Origin: Tritrichomonas foetus
Taxonomy: Eukaryota; Parabasalia; Tritrichomonadida; Tritrichomonadidae
DNA: 64,000 nucleotides
Assembly (NCBI GenBank): GCA_001839685.1
Contig: MLAK01000647.1
Location: 1 to 64,000 of the forward strand
Reading direction: 5' to 3'
Shown: positions 61,680 to 64,000 of the stretch, in pieces
Layout of the letters: each line of letters starts with the position of its first letter
Position numbering within the stretch: position 1 is the first letter of the stretch
The notes under the pieces: generated by a model
Seen by the model: only the letters and a program-made list of their open reading frames with translations
What the model was told of the DNA's origin: nothing
Databases searched by the model: none
Made by a program: the position numbers and the translations under genes

Positions 61680-63869
61680 TTATTTCAAACCAAATCCTTC
61701 TGTTTGTGTAAGTGCAATTCTAATTTTCTTTTCCATTTCTGCTTTACTAGAGTAGCAAGGTAAACCAAAAATCGAGAAGCAAGTGTGAGAAACAGGAAGC
61801 TTTGTTGGATCATTTGTTTTCTGAATGGTTAAAACAACACTTGCTAGTCCACCAACAGGTGCGCGATCACTTCCAGTGGTAAATTGTAAAAACTTGCATT
61901 TCATATCATCTGAAAAGCGATCAAAAATTTCCCAGAACCATTTAACCTGTCGAGAATTTGGTCTATAACCATCAGAATACTTGACATTTTTACGAAGTGA
62001 ATCCCAATCACGAACTGGTTCTCCACTCACAAGAATATCTAATTCATCAGGTGCAAACATTTCAAAAACTTTCCCATTAAACAATTTCCAAAATCCAGTT
62101 GCAAATGCTTTAAATTTAGTATCAATAGAATCATTTGTAATCCATTTTACATACAGATGTATATATTCTAAAACGTTTTCATTTGTGACATCTTCATTTT
62201 CACCATTTGGAATAAGTGGAATTTCTTTAATTTCACCAAAATTATCAACAGTAACTGTGAAATTCAGAGCTAAAGCAGAAACATCTTCGCCTTTTTCTTT
62301 CATATCAATTATTTTCTTTAGAGATTTGGCAATTTCTGGATCAAATTCATATAAATCATTAAATGTGATCTCTTTTTTAAGTATCTTTTTATACATTAAA
62401 ATCGGAAATCGAATAGGAAGAATGATTCCATTGTAAACAGCAAGTGCTACAACTGTTCCAAGGGTTCTATAATATATGGGCATGATTCCTAAATCATTTT
62501 GATTAAACCAATAATACGAATTTTGTACTAAAGTGAACATTCCGTAATCAGGTGAAAAAAGCTGCTCCATTAACAAATGGAAATATTCACGTGAAACTCC
62601 ACCTGCATCAACACCATCTTCACCCCGAAAACTAACCATAAGTTTTCTATTTAAGTGTTGATCACGAAATAGTTGAACAGCATCAATAGTGTCTTCAATA
62701 ATGTGATCGCGACGAACTTCAAGATTCAAATGCGAACCACGAATAAGTTGTTCTTGAGGAAGGAGGAAACCATTTTGGCTTACCATATCCAATACTGCAG
62801 CCCGTGTTTCAACATCTTGTTTGGCTGCTTGAACGTCGACAAAAACTTTATATTTAAAATCAAGTGTAAAAATGGCCGTGTTTGAGACAAATGTTGAAAT
62901 TGCATTCTTAAGACGAGGGTCGAGTCTTCCGAAAAAATACTGAACAAAGAAAGCAGGTTCGACAAGACCTGAAAAAATTTCATTCGAAAATTGTTTGGAT
63001 GGTAAAGGTTTTATAGATACTTTAAACATTGCTTCTCTCAAAAGCATTAAAAATCTCGATATTATAAGGAATTGCTCATTATAAGGGTTTAAACCCAAAT
63101 TTCTATCTTTCTTATCATAAATATACATGGTTAGTGAGTTTTGACAAATATCTAATACTTGTCTTAAAACTCTTGGCAAATTCACTAAATGTGAAAAAAA
63201 TATATTTTGAGCAACTTTAGTTTGAGAATCTGCGTTGAGTGAAATAACATTCTTCAAAATACGAATTAAAGTATTTTCGAATGTTTTTGGTGAGTAAAAT
63301 GGATCAAAAATTAAAAGCAAAATTAGTGAACGAATATGATGAAAAGTATTGGAATTTTCCTTCAAAACATTATTCACTAAGTCTTGAAAATTCTCTTCAC
63401 TGAACATTTTTGGGTTATGCTGCATTAATTTAATAAGGTCACCTATCGTTTCATCATTGATAGCCATGTTGTCTTTTGAGAGTGAATTTTGATTGGATAA
63501 TAAAATATAAGGAAAAACATACTGATTTGAAAACAATTGCAAAGTATGATGTGCTGAAGATGAAATAAATGGCTGTGACTCATTTGTACGAATTAATGAT
63601 TTAATTGTATTATCGAATTTATCCACATCAATTTGAAGGGAGGGATCGAGTCGAATTCTGCTAATTCCTGGGCATAAATGGCTATCGAATGGATGTCTAA
63701 GCGTTTGTTTAATTGCGTGGTATGCTGCTTCGTTATTGTTTTGAAAATGAAAATTATCATTAAACGTTTTATGTGATCGACATTCTGGTTCCCGGCATTC
63801 AATGCAATCACATCCTCTTATTAATTGTTCGAAATATTGAGGAATTAACTCGCCTGCTAATGAGGACAT
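61680..63869 (-). CDS. HECT E3 ubiquitin ligase, UBE3A-like with N-terminal AZUL-type finger (729 aa)
   Basis: This E3 accepts ubiquitin from an E2 on its own cysteine and transfers it to substrates. The C-terminal 350 residues form a HECT domain: FRGEDGVDAGGVSREYFHLL, YRTLGTVVALAVYNG, and LPVSHTCFSIFGLPCYSS with the catalytic Cys at about 697, ending FGLK in UBE3A-like style. The N-terminal 40 residues (YFEQLIRGCDCIECREPECRSH) resemble the AZUL zinc finger of UBE3A, which has a similar C-rich pattern after YFxQLxxGC. Length is shorter than human UBE3A (about 850 aa). It is a single-copy-type cytosolic or nuclear enzyme; substrates cannot be predicted. TTCATA adjoins the start. Confidence 0.93.
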   Translation of the reverse strand: MSSLAGELIPQYFEQLIRGCDCIECREPECRSHKTFNDNFHFQNNNEAAYHAIKQTLRHPFDSHLCPGISRIRLDPSLQIDVDKFDNTIKSLIRTNESQPFISSSAHHTLQLFSNQYVFPYILLSNQNSLSKDNMAINDETIGDLIKLMQHNPKMFSEENFQDLVNNVLKENSNTFHHIRSLILLLIFDPFYSPKTFENTLIRILKNVISLNADSQTKVAQNIFFSHLVNLPRVLRQVLDICQNSLTMYIYDKKDRNLGLNPYNEQFLIISRFLMLLREAMFKVSIKPLPSKQFSNEIFSGLVEPAFFVQYFFGRLDPRLKNAISTFVSNTAIFTLDFKYKVFVDVQAAKQDVETRAAVLDMVSQNGFLLPQEQLIRGSHLNLEVRRDHIIEDTIDAVQLFRDQHLNRKLMVSFRGEDGVDAGGVSREYFHLLMEQLFSPDYGMFTLVQNSYYWFNQNDLGIMPIYYRTLGTVVALAVYNGIILPIRFPILMYKKILKKEITFNDLYEFDPEIAKSLKKIIDMKEKGEDVSALALNFTVTVDNFGEIKEIPLIPNGENEDVTNENVLEYIHLYVKWITNDSIDTKFKAFATGFWKLFNGKVFEMFAPDELDILVSGEPVRDWDSLRKNVKYSDGYRPNSRQVKWFWEIFDRFSDDMKCKFLQFTTGSDRAPVGGLASVVLTIQKTNDPTKLPVSHTCFSIFGLPCYSSKAEMEKKIRIALTQTEGFGLK

Positions 63870-64000
63870 TTATGAATTGAGTCAGTAATCGCTGGAAAAT
63901 TTTCTTGTTTTTCATATCACATGGCATATTCCCTGACTTTCATCATTAAAATAGATCAATATTCTTATTGAATAAGATTTTTGATTTATTAATAATGTTA
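63870..64000. other. Right edge, 131 bp
   Basis: Upstream region of the HECT gene; TTCATA (minus strand) 2-7 nt before its ATG fits an initiator. The window ends before any neighbouring gene. Confidence 0.4.

Overview
This window is most likely from a parabasalid protist, and Tritrichomonas or a close relative is the best guess. The DNA is AT-rich. Every recognisable gene is a single uninterrupted reading frame with no visible intron. The gene content is trichomonad in style: an initiator-binding-domain transcription factor, large multi-membrane adenylate/guanylate-cyclase-like proteins, two Rab GTPases, a PPi-dependent phosphofructokinase, a BTB-like coiled-coil protein, and a mariner transposon with TIRs beginning GGGTGTCCGG next to TA. 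Clear eukaryotic markers are uL2 and eL24, RuvB-like 2, CCZ1, the WAVE-complex subunit NAP1 and a HECT ligase. All assignments come from reading the sequence; no database search was possible.

Layout. 1-1 kb: decayed coding relics. 1-9 kb: Rab GTPase, PPi-PFK, CCZ1-like protein, MT-A70 adenine methyltransferase and a DHHC-type acyltransferase with a degenerate zinc-binding region, followed by a 17-copy 20-bp minisatellite. 9.3-15.2 kb: a large cyclase-like gene split by a complete mariner element whose transposase is intact. 15-20 kb: a MITE-like palindromic repeat, then NAP1/HEM. 20-22 kb: a decayed locus with ambiguous bases. 22-24 kb: initiator-binding protein and an alpha/beta hydrolase. 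24.3-29.3 kb: a second cyclase-like gene interrupted by one in-frame TGA. 29.9-37.3 kb: RUVBL2, an M18 aminopeptidase, an N/Q-rich zinc-finger protein, the second MITE copy with a 20-bp array, and a second Rab. 37.7-46.5 kb: a long coiled-coil protein, a ubiquitin-like protein, a membrane M28 peptidase and a BTB-like protein. 46.7-51.6 kb: a divergent pair (an M18 pseudo-peptidase and an RCC1-like protein) flanked by inverted repeats of about 0.4 kb. 51.7-55.3 kb: a helical-repeat protein and a CAMK-like kinase. 55.3-59.4 kb: gene-poor, with a decayed surface-protein gene. 59.4-64 kb: uL2, eL24 and a UBE3A-like HECT ligase.

The genes do not form operons. They are independent units on both strands with short intergenic gaps. 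Several starts have an initiator-like TCA-Y-W site 4-15 nt upstream of ATG, which fits trichomonad core promoters and the initiator-binding protein encoded here. The most unusual features are structural. Four unrelated minisatellites all have exactly 20-bp units and all lie 65-130 bp past a stop codon. Both cyclase genes are broken by different lesions. An inverted-repeat pair encloses a divergent gene pair. A dispersed palindromic element has one flank that appears to have expanded into a 20-bp array.
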